Of a stretch of DNA of 24,715 nucleotides, positions 14,827 through 23,348 are shown in pieces (the stretch's first letter is position 1; each line of letters begins with the position of its first letter). A program made the translations under genes and the position numbers. Source of the DNA: a virus. The DNA lies in the IMG/VR virus record IMGVR_UViG_3300017764_000099, positions 1-24,715 of that record. One strand, 5' to 3'. The notes below the pieces were generated by a model. The model saw only the letters and a list, made by a program, of their open reading frames with translations. It was not told the DNA's origin and made no database searches.

Positions 14827-16020
14827 TTATTTTATTAAGTAAAATATATTTATTTTGTTGTAACTAGTTTTAAATTTTTTATCTTTCAATTCATTCACTC
14901 TATCATCTCTCCTTAAAGGTTTCCGTCTACATATAAATAAACAACCCTCGGGTAATATATCAATAATCATTTTTGATAATTCTGCGTCATACATTGTATT
15001 ATCACAATAAACTACTGTAGCATCGCTAACATCACAATTAAGAAAAGACTCGTGAATATAACTAATGTTATCCATATCTTTACAATATGTTTCTTTAATA
15101 TAGTTAGCACCTTTCATTCTTTCTTTCGATAATTCAATACCACAAGATTTTTTAGGACTATATTGTAAACCTATATGAGCTACCATTTTTCCTAACCCAC
15201 ACCCTAAATCATAAAATACTGTATTTTCATCAAAATAGTCTTTAAATTCATCTACTATTCCATTTGTAGATATTTGAGTTACTTCCCCATAAATTGAATA
15301 TTCTTCTCTATCAAATTTTGTTTTATTTCCATATTGTCCAAAAGAATTTATTTTATAGATTTTTTCTAAGATTTTATTTAAGTTTTCCATTGTTTTTCCT
15401 GTTTTTTTATTTAAATCAGGAAATTTTTTATTTACGTAAGTATTCATTATTTTTTCTTGCATCTCTTCATTTCCCTCTGCTTTATACCACAACCATAACC
15501 ATGAAGTCTCTTTTCCTTTAACTTCATCCTGTTTTTCCTTAATTAGTTGTTTTATAAATTCTATTTCATCCTCCCCCAAATCAACATCTATATTAATTTG
15601 TTGGGCAACAAATGCGAGCTGAACTATGTTATTTTCTTCATATGCTTCTTTAGCCAAAACATAGAAATGAACTAAATCCTCAGAATTAACTTTATCAGGA
15701 TGTGTTTTTTTCATTATCTCACGAAACATTGTTTTTAACCGTTTTTTAGTCTCATCAGATAATAAATCATCCTCTATCTTTTTTTTGATAGGTTTTTTCT
15801 CTTTCGGTTTAGATTCTTTTCTATCCTTATCTTTAATATCCTCTTTAGATTTTTTTTCCTCCTCTTTTTCACTAACTTTACTAGTTTTTTCTAGAAAAGA
15901 TTCCATGAATTGAGGTTGATATTCATCTATAATTTCATCTTTCAATTCTTCATCTGTTAAAAGATAACTATATTCTAACAATAACTTCTTTATTTCTAAT
16001 TGTTTAAGTTTATCTCCCAT
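14827..16020 (-). CDS. J-domain protein fused to DOT1-like methyltransferase
   Basis: This 397-residue protein has three parts. Residues 1-45 are helical and 46-85 form a highly charged Lys/Glu linker. Residues about 90-165 look like a J-domain: KRLKTMFREIMKKTHPDKVN holds the HPD tripeptide (107-109) that in DnaJ proteins stimulates Hsp70/DnaK, and a following helix resembles the J-domain third helix (VLAKEAYEENN). Residues about 240-397 form a class I SAM-dependent methyltransferase: YGE (244-246), motif I VFYDLGCGLGK (268-278), the acidic residue after strand 2 in CGIELSKERMKGA (Glu296), and VVYCDNTMYDAEL (336-348). The YGE, DLG-G-GK, GIE and 'NN-F'-like series recalls DOT1-type lysine methyltransferases. 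The substrate is unknown. It is the first gene of the minus-strand cassette. Confidence 0.7.
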   Translation of the reverse strand: MGDKLKQLEIKKLLLEYSYLLTDEELKDEIIDEYQPQFMESFLEKTSKVSEKEEEKKSKEDIKDKDRKESKPKEKKPIKKKIEDDLLSDETKKRLKTMFREIMKKTHPDKVNSEDLVHFYVLAKEAYEENNIVQLAFVAQQINIDVDLGEDEIEFIKQLIKEKQDEVKGKETSWLWLWYKAEGNEEMQEKIMNTYVNKKFPDLNKKTGKTMENLNKILEKIYKINSFGQYGNKTKFDREEYSIYGEVTQISTNGIVDEFKDYFDENTVFYDLGCGLGKMVAHIGLQYSPKKSCGIELSKERMKGANYIKETYCKDMDNISYIHESFLNCDVSDATVVYCDNTMYDAELSKMIIDILPEGCLFICRRKPLRRDDRVNELKDKKFKTSYNKINIFYLIK

Positions 16021-16023
16021 AGT

Positions 16024-16031
16024 TATAAATA
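16024..16031 (-). promoter_or_regulatory. Minus-strand TATTTATA box before the J-domain gene
   Basis: Read leftward, the octamer is TATTTATA and lies only three bases before the ATG at 16020. That is too close for a normal -10 box unless transcription starts inside the gene. Read rightward it is TATAAATA, the T4 late-promoter sequence, but no gene follows closely in that direction. The function is therefore uncertain. Confidence 0.25.
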
Positions 16032-16103
16032 TTAAATGAATCTACATTCAACTTTTCTTTGTTTTCTACATTAAAAATGTGGCTTTTTAGGATAGAGTTT
16101 GTA

Positions 16104-16214
16104 TATTTATGTGTTGAGAAAAGTAATTAATATTTAAAATTAATATCATACTTAAACAACGTCCATAAGTGTTTTAAGTTTTTAGGAAGTTCCATAAATT
16201 GGAGCTTTCTTTTT
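16104..16214 (+). ncRNA. Possible short transcript between a near-consensus box and a terminator
   Basis: A one-mismatch box TATTTATG at 16104-16111 points right, and a terminator-like hairpin lies at 16185-16214. A transcript of roughly 95 bases without a convincing reading frame would result. This is only a hypothesis: the hairpin could instead block read-through into gp13. Confidence 0.2.
16185..16214 (+). terminator. Terminator-like hairpin upstream of the neck genes
   Basis: GGAAGTTCC (16185-16193) pairs with GGAGCTTTC (16201-16209) through nine pairs including two G-T wobbles, with loop ATAAATT and five T residues. It is followed within four bases by the TATTTATA box of the next unit. 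Confidence 0.55.
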
Positions 16215-16217
16215 CCA

Positions 16218-16226
16218 TATTTATAA
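16218..16226 (+). promoter_or_regulatory. TATTTATA(A) box before the neck-protein operon
   Basis: CATATTTATAA ends 10-11 bases before the ATG at 16237. The same CATATTTATAA sequence occurs before 2929 and at 9941. It is the candidate start of the gp13-gp14-gp15 unit. Confidence 0.5.
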
Positions 16227-16236
16227 CCAAAATACT

Positions 16237-17385
16237 ATGGCAAACATCCCAATATGGCCCGGATCATCTTCATTTGCAACAGGAAGTACTCCTTTTGGAT
16301 TTTATGATGCAGATACTGACTTTCAAACTGATGCCGACAAAGTAGCAAATTTTTGCGCTTTGCGATTGGGATACCCTTTGACTGAAGTAGAATTACAAGA
16401 TAAAAGTTTCTATACCGCTTTTGAAGAGGCAATTACAACGTATGGAAATGAGGTATATGCTTATTTAGTGAGACAGAACTACCTATCTTTAGAAGGCGCT
16501 ACTACTGGTTCGAATCTGAATAATGCAATAGTCTCCCCTAACCTGGGAACTGTTATAAAAATCAGTGAGCAGTATGGTACTGAAGCAGGTACTGGGGGGA
16601 CAACAGATTGGCATACGGGATCTTTAGCATTAGATAAACATGTTCAAGATTATGATTTAGAAGTATGGGCTAGCCAAAGTGGAATAACTTCAGGTGATTT
16701 AGAAATTAAAAGAGTATTTTATGAATCACCACCTGCAATTGTAAAATTCTTTGATCCTTATGCAGGTACAGGAACAGGTATGATGAATATGATGGATAGT
16801 TTTGGGTGGGGTGGTTACTCTCCAGCTGTAAACTTCCTAATGATGCCTATGAATTTTGATATACAAACAATTCAAGCAATTGAATTGAATGATCAAATTA
16901 GAAAATCAAATTACTCTTTTGAAATACAAAATAATAAATTAAGAATATTTCCTATACCAACAACTACTGGAAGTTTATACTTCCAATATCTACTTAAATC
17001 AGAAAGAGTATCAAATAGTATAGATTTAGATGCAAGTGCATCTATATCGAATGTTTCAAACGTTCCTTATACAAATCCAATATATGCTGAAATTAATTCT
17101 ATAGGTAGAAGTTGGATATTTGAATACACATTAACTTTAGCTAAAGAAATGTTAGGATATGTTAGAGGTAAATACTCTTCTGTTCCTATTCCAGATGCTG
17201 AAGTAACATTAAACCAACAAGACTTATTGTCTTCTGCAACTGCAGATAAAACAGCATTAATTGAAAAATTAAGAGCATACTTAGATGAAACATCTAGGGA
17301 AAAGTTATTAGAAAGACGATCATTAGAATCTGATTATCTTAATAAAGAATTAAATAACGTACCATTCCCAATTTATATAGGTTAA
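16237..17385 (+). CDS. 13: Neck/head-completion protein (gp13-like)
   Basis: This protein, 382 residues against 309 in T4 gp13, seals the filled head and joins it to the tail. The N-terminal helices contain RLGYPLTEVELQDKSFYTAF and EEAITTYGNEVYAYL, matching the gp13 pattern of 'LG.P..vEL.d....A.eeAi..Y'. The C-terminal half contains the gp13-type block: an aromatic WIFEYTLTLAKEMLGYVRGKY, then IPDAEVTLNQQDLLSSAT and a helix with LIEKLRAYLDE. Between them is a Gly/Met-rich insertion near residues 175-205 (GTGTGMMNMMDSFGWGGYS), which probably forms a mobile loop. It is the first gene of a tight cluster, one base before gp14. No Shine-Dalgarno is visible; the leader after the TATTTATA box is CCAAAATACT. 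Confidence 0.75.
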   Translation: MANIPIWPGSSSFATGSTPFGFYDADTDFQTDADKVANFCALRLGYPLTEVELQDKSFYTAFEEAITTYGNEVYAYLVRQNYLSLEGATTGSNLNNAIVSPNLGTVIKISEQYGTEAGTGGTTDWHTGSLALDKHVQDYDLEVWASQSGITSGDLEIKRVFYESPPAIVKFFDPYAGTGTGMMNMMDSFGWGGYSPAVNFLMMPMNFDIQTIQAIELNDQIRKSNYSFEIQNNKLRIFPIPTTTGSLYFQYLLKSERVSNSIDLDASASISNVSNVPYTNPIYAEINSIGRSWIFEYTLTLAKEMLGYVRGKYSSVPIPDAEVTLNQQDLLSSATADKTALIEKLRAYLDETSREKLLERRSLESDYLNKELNNVPFPIYIG

Positions 17386-17386
17386 G

Positions 17387-17899
17387 ATGGCAAGATACGG
17401 AAGCGAAAGAGACATAAGCCTATTCAGACACCTGAATAGAGAATTGATGGGAGATATAATAACTCAGCAATGCTCAATCTATAAATTTAAATTAGACGAA
17501 ACTAAGGTTAATATTTATGGTGAAGCTGCAGGTGAAAAATATTATATGGGTCCTGTATTATTTAATTGTTTGGTAGAAAGAAGAGATCAAGAATACCCAG
17601 AAACTGACTTAGGTACAGACTTCAATTGGGGTGCTAATTTCAAATTCTTAAGAGATGATTTAGTAGACAGCGATGTAGTACCTGAAGTTGGAGATATAAT
17701 TTTATATGAAGAAGGTTATTATGAAGTTGATTCAATAATAACTAACCAATATTATATGGGTAAAAATCCAGATTATCCAAATAGTCCAAACCCACTTAAC
17801 CCAGATTTAGATAAATTTGGTTATAATGTTTCGATTATTTGTCAAACACATTATGTTCCTGCTGATAAAGTAGGTATAACTAGAGAAAGATTAATCTAA
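17387..17899 (+). CDS. 14: Neck protein (gp14-like)
   Basis: This 170-residue protein is shorter than T4 gp14 (256). It contains NIYGEAAGEKYYMGPVLFNC near residues 43-62 and VPEVGDIILYEEGYYEVDSI near 104-123, followed by NQYYMGKNP. The 'iyGEa..k.y......' and 'GD...y...yYEv......y..G' elements are typical of gp14 neck proteins, which complete the connector with gp13. The protein is mostly beta. It starts one base after gp13 stops and its stop codon shares one base with the next start, which implies translational coupling. Synteny with gp13 and gp15 on both sides supports the call. Confidence 0.75.
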   Translation: MARYGSERDISLFRHLNRELMGDIITQQCSIYKFKLDETKVNIYGEAAGEKYYMGPVLFNCLVERRDQEYPETDLGTDFNWGANFKFLRDDLVDSDVVPEVGDIILYEEGYYEVDSIITNQYYMGKNPDYPNSPNPLNPDLDKFGYNVSIICQTHYVPADKVGITRERLI

Positions 17900-19098
17900 T
17901 GGCTGAAAGAGGAAAAACACCACAACCAAAGACTCAAAGAGAAATAAGCATATCTCAACATACTGCTTATGATGTCTCTAGAGGTAATCCTAATGATATC
18001 ACCCCAGATATTGAAAATAGAGGTAATCAAACTTCAATGAGGGGAGATAATGTGGAAACGTTTACTCTTGGTTTAAAAGATATAGATGAAGCTATCATGT
18101 ATTACTTAGATGAAATCATCAAACCTACAGTAATGCAAAATGGTGTAGCTCAAAAAGTACCTATTATTTATGGTTCTCCTGAAAGATGGAAGCAAATCCA
18201 AAAAGATGGGTATTATAGGGATAAGAAAGGTAAAATAATGATGCCTATTATCTCATTTAAGAGAAATAATATAGTTAAAGATAGAACAGTAGCAAATAAA
18301 TTGGATGCAAATAATCCAAATAATGTTAGTGTTTATCAAAAACCCTATAGCCGAGAAAATGCATATGATAAATTCAATGTATTAAATAATAGAAAACCAC
18401 AAAAAGATTTATACGTTGTTATAGTTCCAGATTATGTTACTGTATCGTATGATTTTGTTATATCTACTTATTATGTAGAGCAAATGAATAAATTAATTGA
18501 AGCTATAAACTATGCTTCAGATTCATATTGGGGAGATAAAGAAAGATTTAAGTTTAGAGCTCGAATCGATTCATATGATACACCAATTGAATTAAATCAA
18601 GGTGGAGAAAGAGTAGTTAAAACTACATTTTCACTTAAATTATATGGTTATTTGGTACCCGATACAGTACAAAAACAATTGAATACTGTAACAAAATTCC
18701 ACAATAAAACAAAACTTAAATTTAATTTTGAGGTAGTTGATAGATTAAACCTAGGAGCTGGAGAGGATGGAGATGGTTCTTCATTAACTTCAACAGAAGA
18801 TGGGTTTGGTTTAGCAAAAGATGGATCTTCCCTAAGATCTGGATCTACATCTAGTTCTAATTTTCCATATATTCATGTAGATAAAGAAGTATTAGCAGGA
18901 ACTATGGATGGGGTAAATAAAGTATTCACTTTAACAAACACTCCTATAGATTGCTCAGAATTAATATTTTTAAATGGTCTATTTATAGACAATAAAGTAG
19001 CAGGCGATTACACAATCACAGGAAATGAGATAACATTATTAAATCCTCCATCTCCAGGAAGTACTCTTATTGCCCACTATAGATATGAAAACACTTAA
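17899..19098 (+). CDS. 15: Tail sheath stabiliser/completion protein (gp15-like) with extra C-terminal domain
   Basis: T4 gp15 (272 residues) caps the tail and connects it to the neck. This homologue has 399 residues. Residues about 50-260 carry the gp15-type core: VPIIYGSPERWKQIQKDG, then PIISFKRNNIVKD, and later YVTVSYDFVISTYYVEQMNK with a helix and a long beta segment. After a Gly/Ser/Asp-rich linker (about 285-320) comes a domain of about 70 residues with GTMDGVNKVFTLTNTP, ELIFLNGLFID, GDYTI and a final ST-LIAHYRYE strand. This beta domain resembles the end of the 929-residue fibre-like protein at 11210 and accounts for the extra length. It could be a binding or decoration domain exposed at the neck. 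The gene overlaps gp14 by one base. Confidence 0.72.
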   Translation: MAERGKTPQPKTQREISISQHTAYDVSRGNPNDITPDIENRGNQTSMRGDNVETFTLGLKDIDEAIMYYLDEIIKPTVMQNGVAQKVPIIYGSPERWKQIQKDGYYRDKKGKIMMPIISFKRNNIVKDRTVANKLDANNPNNVSVYQKPYSRENAYDKFNVLNNRKPQKDLYVVIVPDYVTVSYDFVISTYYVEQMNKLIEAINYASDSYWGDKERFKFRARIDSYDTPIELNQGGERVVKTTFSLKLYGYLVPDTVQKQLNTVTKFHNKTKLKFNFEVVDRLNLGAGEDGDGSSLTSTEDGFGLAKDGSSLRSGSTSSSNFPYIHVDKEVLAGTMDGVNKVFTLTNTPIDCSELIFLNGLFIDNKVAGDYTITGNEITLLNPPSPGSTLIAHYRYENT

Positions 19099-19101
19099 CA
19101 C

Positions 19102-19110
19102 TATTTATAA
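19102..19110 (+). promoter_or_regulatory. TATTTATA(A) box before the long tail fibre gene
   Basis: CTATTTATAA starts only four bases after the gp15-like stop codon and ends 13-14 bases before the ATG at 19124. No terminator separates the two genes, so read-through from the neck operon is also likely. Confidence 0.45.
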
Positions 19111-19123
19111 TAAATTATAAAAA

Positions 19124-22100
19124 ATGGCTAAACAATTAAGTAAAGCAGGTATATTAGAAGGATTATTGATTGAGGCACAGCATGTAACTCAATCAATTGA
19201 TGCATTTTCAGGAGAAGAAGCATATGATATAACATTATCAGGTTCTTATACCCTAACAGGATCGATGTATACTACAGATACAGTATATTCAAATAACTTT
19301 CAAGCTAGTACAGCATTAACAATAGTAGGTAATTCAGTTCCTGACTCTCCTTTAATATTGAATAAAGACAATAATAATTATATCTCATTCAAACCCTCAT
19401 TAGGAGGTGGTAATAGAGGATATGTTGGGTTTTTATCAAGTGAACTTCGTCTAACTAATAATGGGGCTGGAGGTATAAATTTAAGATCAAATGGTGGGGA
19501 TGGATTATTAATTGACTCATCCCAAAATGTATTAATTCCAAGTGGATCTTTAACTGTAAATGATCAAACTAATATTAATGATAAATTAATTGTTAAAAAT
19601 GGTGCTACTTCTCAAATAGAATTACATAGAGATGGAGAAAGTTTATTATACTGGTATAGTACTAATGGATCTTCTTCTAGAAGTTATATCGGAAGTGGAG
19701 CAGCTAATGATCATGTTTTTAGATTATATAATAGTGATGATATATCAAATGTAGAAATATATTCTTCAGGATCAAAAGCTATTACTATTAATAAAGACCA
19801 AAAAGTAACTCTCCCTAATGGTAGTTTAGCTATTAGTGGTAGTGCACATGCTAAAATTAATCTTTATGATCAATCACATAATAATTATATAAATTGGTTT
19901 TATGGAAATGGAAATATAAGAGGTTATTTAGGATTTACAGCCGCTAGTACTTTTCAATTTAGTTCTAGTGCTACATTTAAAATAAATACACCTTCAATCA
20001 TTTCTCCAAATGCTAATTTAACATTAACCAATGGTGATATAACACTAACTAATGGTTCATTTAATGGTGAAGGATCAGGAAGCTTTTCTGGAAGCTTTTT
20101 TGGAGATGGTAGTGGATTAACAGGTACTACTACTGAGTGGGATGGTACAAGAGATGGAGATGCAGAAATTACAGGTAGTTTAACCCTAACAGATGAATTA
20201 AACTTTCCCTACGACAATGGTTCAACGATAACTTACCCTCATATAATTACCCAAGGAGAAGATGTTTTCCCTCTTGTATTTAAAAATGGTATGACAGGTC
20301 AAGCTGCTAAGCATATCTATCAATTCCGAGGAAGTGGTAATAAAACTAAACTTAGTATATATGAAGGAGGAAAAGTTGAAATTGGAGTAAGTGGCTCTAA
20401 CCCTTCAGGTTCCTTAGAGATTAATGACTCATATGCCCTAGGTACTGTTCCTGCATTAAGTAGTGATTACTCACAATTTTCAGTTATTAAAACCACTACA
20501 TCAGGAGAACCTACACATGGATTAATAGCAGCACCTATTAATACTGGAGGGTTTATGTTACAGAATCAATACTTAGGAACCTATCCAAATGAAGCTTTAG
20601 CTCTCTTACTTAACCCTAAAGGAGGAAATGTTGGTGTTGGGACATCTAATCCTACTTCAAGACTTACAGTAACTGATGAAGGTTATTCTTCACAAATAGC
20701 TATAAAAAATGATAGATCAGGTAGTATTTTAGAATGGGTTTCGGGATCAGGTGATCGAAGAGCTTATATAGGACCTTCTGTTAGTAATACTGGAGGTGGA
20801 TCTTTTCAACAGTTTACTATATTAGCTGATTATGGACTTGGTGGGGAACGAATTCCTATTTCAATGTATACAGGTGGATCAGAAAGTTTTCGAATAGATA
20901 CAGATGGGAAAGCTATTATATCGGGAAATAATCCATCTTCAATCCCATCCCTAGGAGATTCAGGATCTCAATTTATAGTTGCAAATAGATCTAAAAACTA
21001 TGGTTTACAAATAGGAGTATTAGGTAGTGGTATATCTTACATGCAATCTGCTGTCATAGATGGTAGTCCAACTACTGCATATCAGTTACTACTTAACCCT
21101 AGAGGAGGAAATGTTGGTGTAGGAACAGTAGCATCAAATTTAGCTTCTTCATTTGTAGTTGATGGAGATGTAAGAGCAGATTCTTTTGGAACATATATTG
21201 ATGATGTATATCATAATAGAACAAGTGTAATGTTTCCTGAAGGAGGTACCTATTCACGTACTGGTACAGAAACAGGACGAATAGCAGTAAAACTTCCTGA
21301 TTTTACTAATGTCGGTTCAAATATGCAATCTCAAGTTAGAGGTGTAATTAAAGTCCAAACAGACTCTAAATATAGAACTTTTGATGTTAATTTTAGTTTT
21401 TATCTTTATGCTAGTAATAATGGTACTTCTGTATCAAAAAGACAAATTACTTGGGATGCAGTATGGATTACAGGTGAACCTGGTAATTTTGATTTAAACT
21501 TCCCAGTTATGTTGGCTATTGATAATTCAGATGATAGAGCAACTATTTTAATTGGTGAAGATGACACCTCATGGACTCGACATAAAATCCAAGTAACAGA
21601 CATACAAGTATCACCACAATCAAACCATGCAGTCTTAGGAGCTTTAGAAGTATGGAACAAAGGTTGGGATGTTGATATAAGTGCATTACCTGATACTGAC
21701 TATAATAATGGGTATATAGCTAGACGATATCATAATAGCACATCAAATTCAAATTGGTATAGAAGTGGTACTAATTTATTATATAATACAGGTAATGTTG
21801 GGATAGGTATTACAAATCCAAGTGAAAAACTTGAAATTGATGGTACTCTTGGATTTAGAGAAGGAGCTAGTACTTCTCATAGAATTTTTCCATCTACTCT
21901 TAATTTTGTATTTAAAAGTTCTGGAACATCTACTGCTACTAATTCAATATTTGAATTTCAAGGGAGTTCTTCTAAACCAAAACTTAATATATATGAAGGA
22001 GGAAAAGTTGATATTGGTGGTGATCAAGATAAACCTTCAGGATCTTTAGAAATAAGAAATGTATTTGCCCCAAGTTCACCTAGTACTCTAAGTAATAATG

Positions 22101-23293
22101 CCTCCAATTTTTCAATATTTAGAACCAATAACTCAGGAATCTCTTTATATGGGTTAATATCTCAAGTACTTAATAACGGTAATGTTTATTTCCAAGCTCA
22201 AAGAGTAGATAGTACTCTTACAGCATATGATATATTACTTAACCCTAAAGGTGGAAATGTTGGTATAGGAACTCTAGAACCTACATCTAAATTACATATT
22301 GAGGATGCAGATGCAGGAGGAACTTTTAAAGCTTTAGAGTTGCATAACAATACATCAGATACTGCAGGCACAAAAACCCGAATAGAATTACCAGTGTTTA
22401 ATGGTAATGGGGGAGGTGTTATTGAAGAAATAGGTAACTCTCAAGATGGATATCGTTTAAATATATTCCAATCTCAGGATAGTGGTGAAATGTCATTTGG
22501 TACTGGAGGTGATAATGAACGTATACGTATTGATAGTACTGGTCTGGTTGGTATAGGAACTACAGATCCTAGAACAAAACTCCATGTTCAAGGTAAAATT
22601 TCAGGTAGTAATTTAGATATATCAGGAACATCTGAATTTGGTGATGATGTTACTGTAGATGGTATAGTTTCAGGAAGTGATTTCCAATATACCTCAAATC
22701 ATTCAACAATTCCAGGTACTTTATTAAAGATGTCTATCTTAGAAGGAACTGGTTATGGTATAGGAAGTGTTAATAATTCAATTGAGGTAGGTAATAGTAC
22801 TACTCAAATACAAATAGGAACTGGAAGTAATACAAAATATGCGGCTATTGATTTTGCAGTCCCTCCAAGTGGGCAAGTACTGATTGAAGTAGAATTTGAT
22901 ATTATATCTTCTACCTCAACATTAAATTCCAGTAACTATTTAAAATTTAAAGTAGGATTATTTGATGGTTATTGGGCTTCCTCCCCAACACAATATAGTA
23001 CTATATATACTATTATTAACGAGGATAGTTTTAAGGGTGCACTCCAATGTAAAGCTCAATTTTATATATCAGGTTTAACTCCAGGTACGACAAAGCAATA
23101 CTGGCTTAAAGCAATAAATGCAATTTCTAATGAAACTGTTGAAGTGTATGCAGGTAAATCTAATAATTCTTCCAATTGGACTAGTACTTCTCAAAACGAA
23201 ACAAGGGCAAGACCATTAATAATGAAAGCTTTTGATATAGGTGGGAAAGTAGAAATAAATAGTACAACATCTCTTCCATCTTTCCCAACATAA
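19124..23293 (+). CDS. Long tail fibre protein with repeated GNVGIGT modules
   Basis: This 1389-residue fibre is rich in Ser, Gly, Asn and Thr, as in trimeric beta-helical phage fibres. The first 330 residues contain repeated 'GSLTLT'-like strands and FFGDGSGLTG. Five NVGIGT/LVGIGT-type motifs follow; three are preceded by LLNP(K/R)GG, near residues 494, 655 and 1037. The first and third of these end modules about 100 residues long that begin KL(S/N)IYEGGKV and are clearly duplicated. Residues about 700-860 form a non-repetitive domain (ETGRIAVKLPDF..., ...ILIGEDDTSWTRHKIQVTDI...) of a kind seen in other phage fibre proteins. The last 200 residues, after LKMSILEGTG, look like a separate beta-sandwich and may bind the receptor. 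There is no intramolecular chaperone motif that I can recognise. It probably mediates host adsorption. Confidence 0.85.
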   Translation: MAKQLSKAGILEGLLIEAQHVTQSIDAFSGEEAYDITLSGSYTLTGSMYTTDTVYSNNFQASTALTIVGNSVPDSPLILNKDNNNYISFKPSLGGGNRGYVGFLSSELRLTNNGAGGINLRSNGGDGLLIDSSQNVLIPSGSLTVNDQTNINDKLIVKNGATSQIELHRDGESLLYWYSTNGSSSRSYIGSGAANDHVFRLYNSDDISNVEIYSSGSKAITINKDQKVTLPNGSLAISGSAHAKINLYDQSHNNYINWFYGNGNIRGYLGFTAASTFQFSSSATFKINTPSIISPNANLTLTNGDITLTNGSFNGEGSGSFSGSFFGDGSGLTGTTTEWDGTRDGDAEITGSLTLTDELNFPYDNGSTITYPHIITQGEDVFPLVFKNGMTGQAAKHIYQFRGSGNKTKLSIYEGGKVEIGVSGSNPSGSLEINDSYALGTVPALSSDYSQFSVIKTTTSGEPTHGLIAAPINTGGFMLQNQYLGTYPNEALALLLNPKGGNVGVGTSNPTSRLTVTDEGYSSQIAIKNDRSGSILEWVSGSGDRRAYIGPSVSNTGGGSFQQFTILADYGLGGERIPISMYTGGSESFRIDTDGKAIISGNNPSSIPSLGDSGSQFIVANRSKNYGLQIGVLGSGISYMQSAVIDGSPTTAYQLLLNPRGGNVGVGTVASNLASSFVVDGDVRADSFGTYIDDVYHNRTSVMFPEGGTYSRTGTETGRIAVKLPDFTNVGSNMQSQVRGVIKVQTDSKYRTFDVNFSFYLYASNNGTSVSKRQITWDAVWITGEPGNFDLNFPVMLAIDNSDDRATILIGEDDTSWTRHKIQVTDIQVSPQSNHAVLGALEVWNKGWDVDISALPDTDYNNGYIARRYHNSTSNSNWYRSGTNLLYNTGNVGIGITNPSEKLEIDGTLGFREGASTSHRIFPSTLNFVFKSSGTSTATNSIFEFQGSSSKPKLNIYEGGKVDIGGDQDKPSGSLEIRNVFAPSSPSTLSNNASNFSIFRTNNSGISLYGLISQVLNNGNVYFQAQRVDSTLTAYDILLNPKGGNVGIGTLEPTSKLHIEDADAGGTFKALELHNNTSDTAGTKTRIELPVFNGNGGGVIEEIGNSQDGYRLNIFQSQDSGEMSFGTGGDNERIRIDSTGLVGIGTTDPRTKLHVQGKISGSNLDISGTSEFGDDVTVDGIVSGSDFQYTSNHSTIPGTLLKMSILEGTGYGIGSVNNSIEVGNSTTQIQIGTGSNTKYAAIDFAVPPSGQVLIEVEFDIISSTSTLNSSNYLKFKVGLFDGYWASSPTQYSTIYTIINEDSFKGALQCKAQFYISGLTPGTTKQYWLKAINAISNETVEVYAGKSNNSSNWTSTSQNETRARPLIMKAFDIGGKVEINSTTSLPSFPT

Positions 23294-23348
23294 TCTATTC
23301 CCTAATAGTAGGAGAAGAATAAAAAATACATTAAAATAAAATAAATAA

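Noticed and set aside
16060-16090. CTACATT/AATGTGG inverted repeat followed by CTTTTT as a terminator
   Set aside because: The stem is short and includes a wobble, the T-run is interrupted, and no rightward gene ends before it.
16077-16130. Tiny plus-strand frame MWLFRIEFVYLCVEKSN in the divergent region
   Set aside because: It has only 17 codons, no start signal, and lies across the near-consensus promoter-like box.
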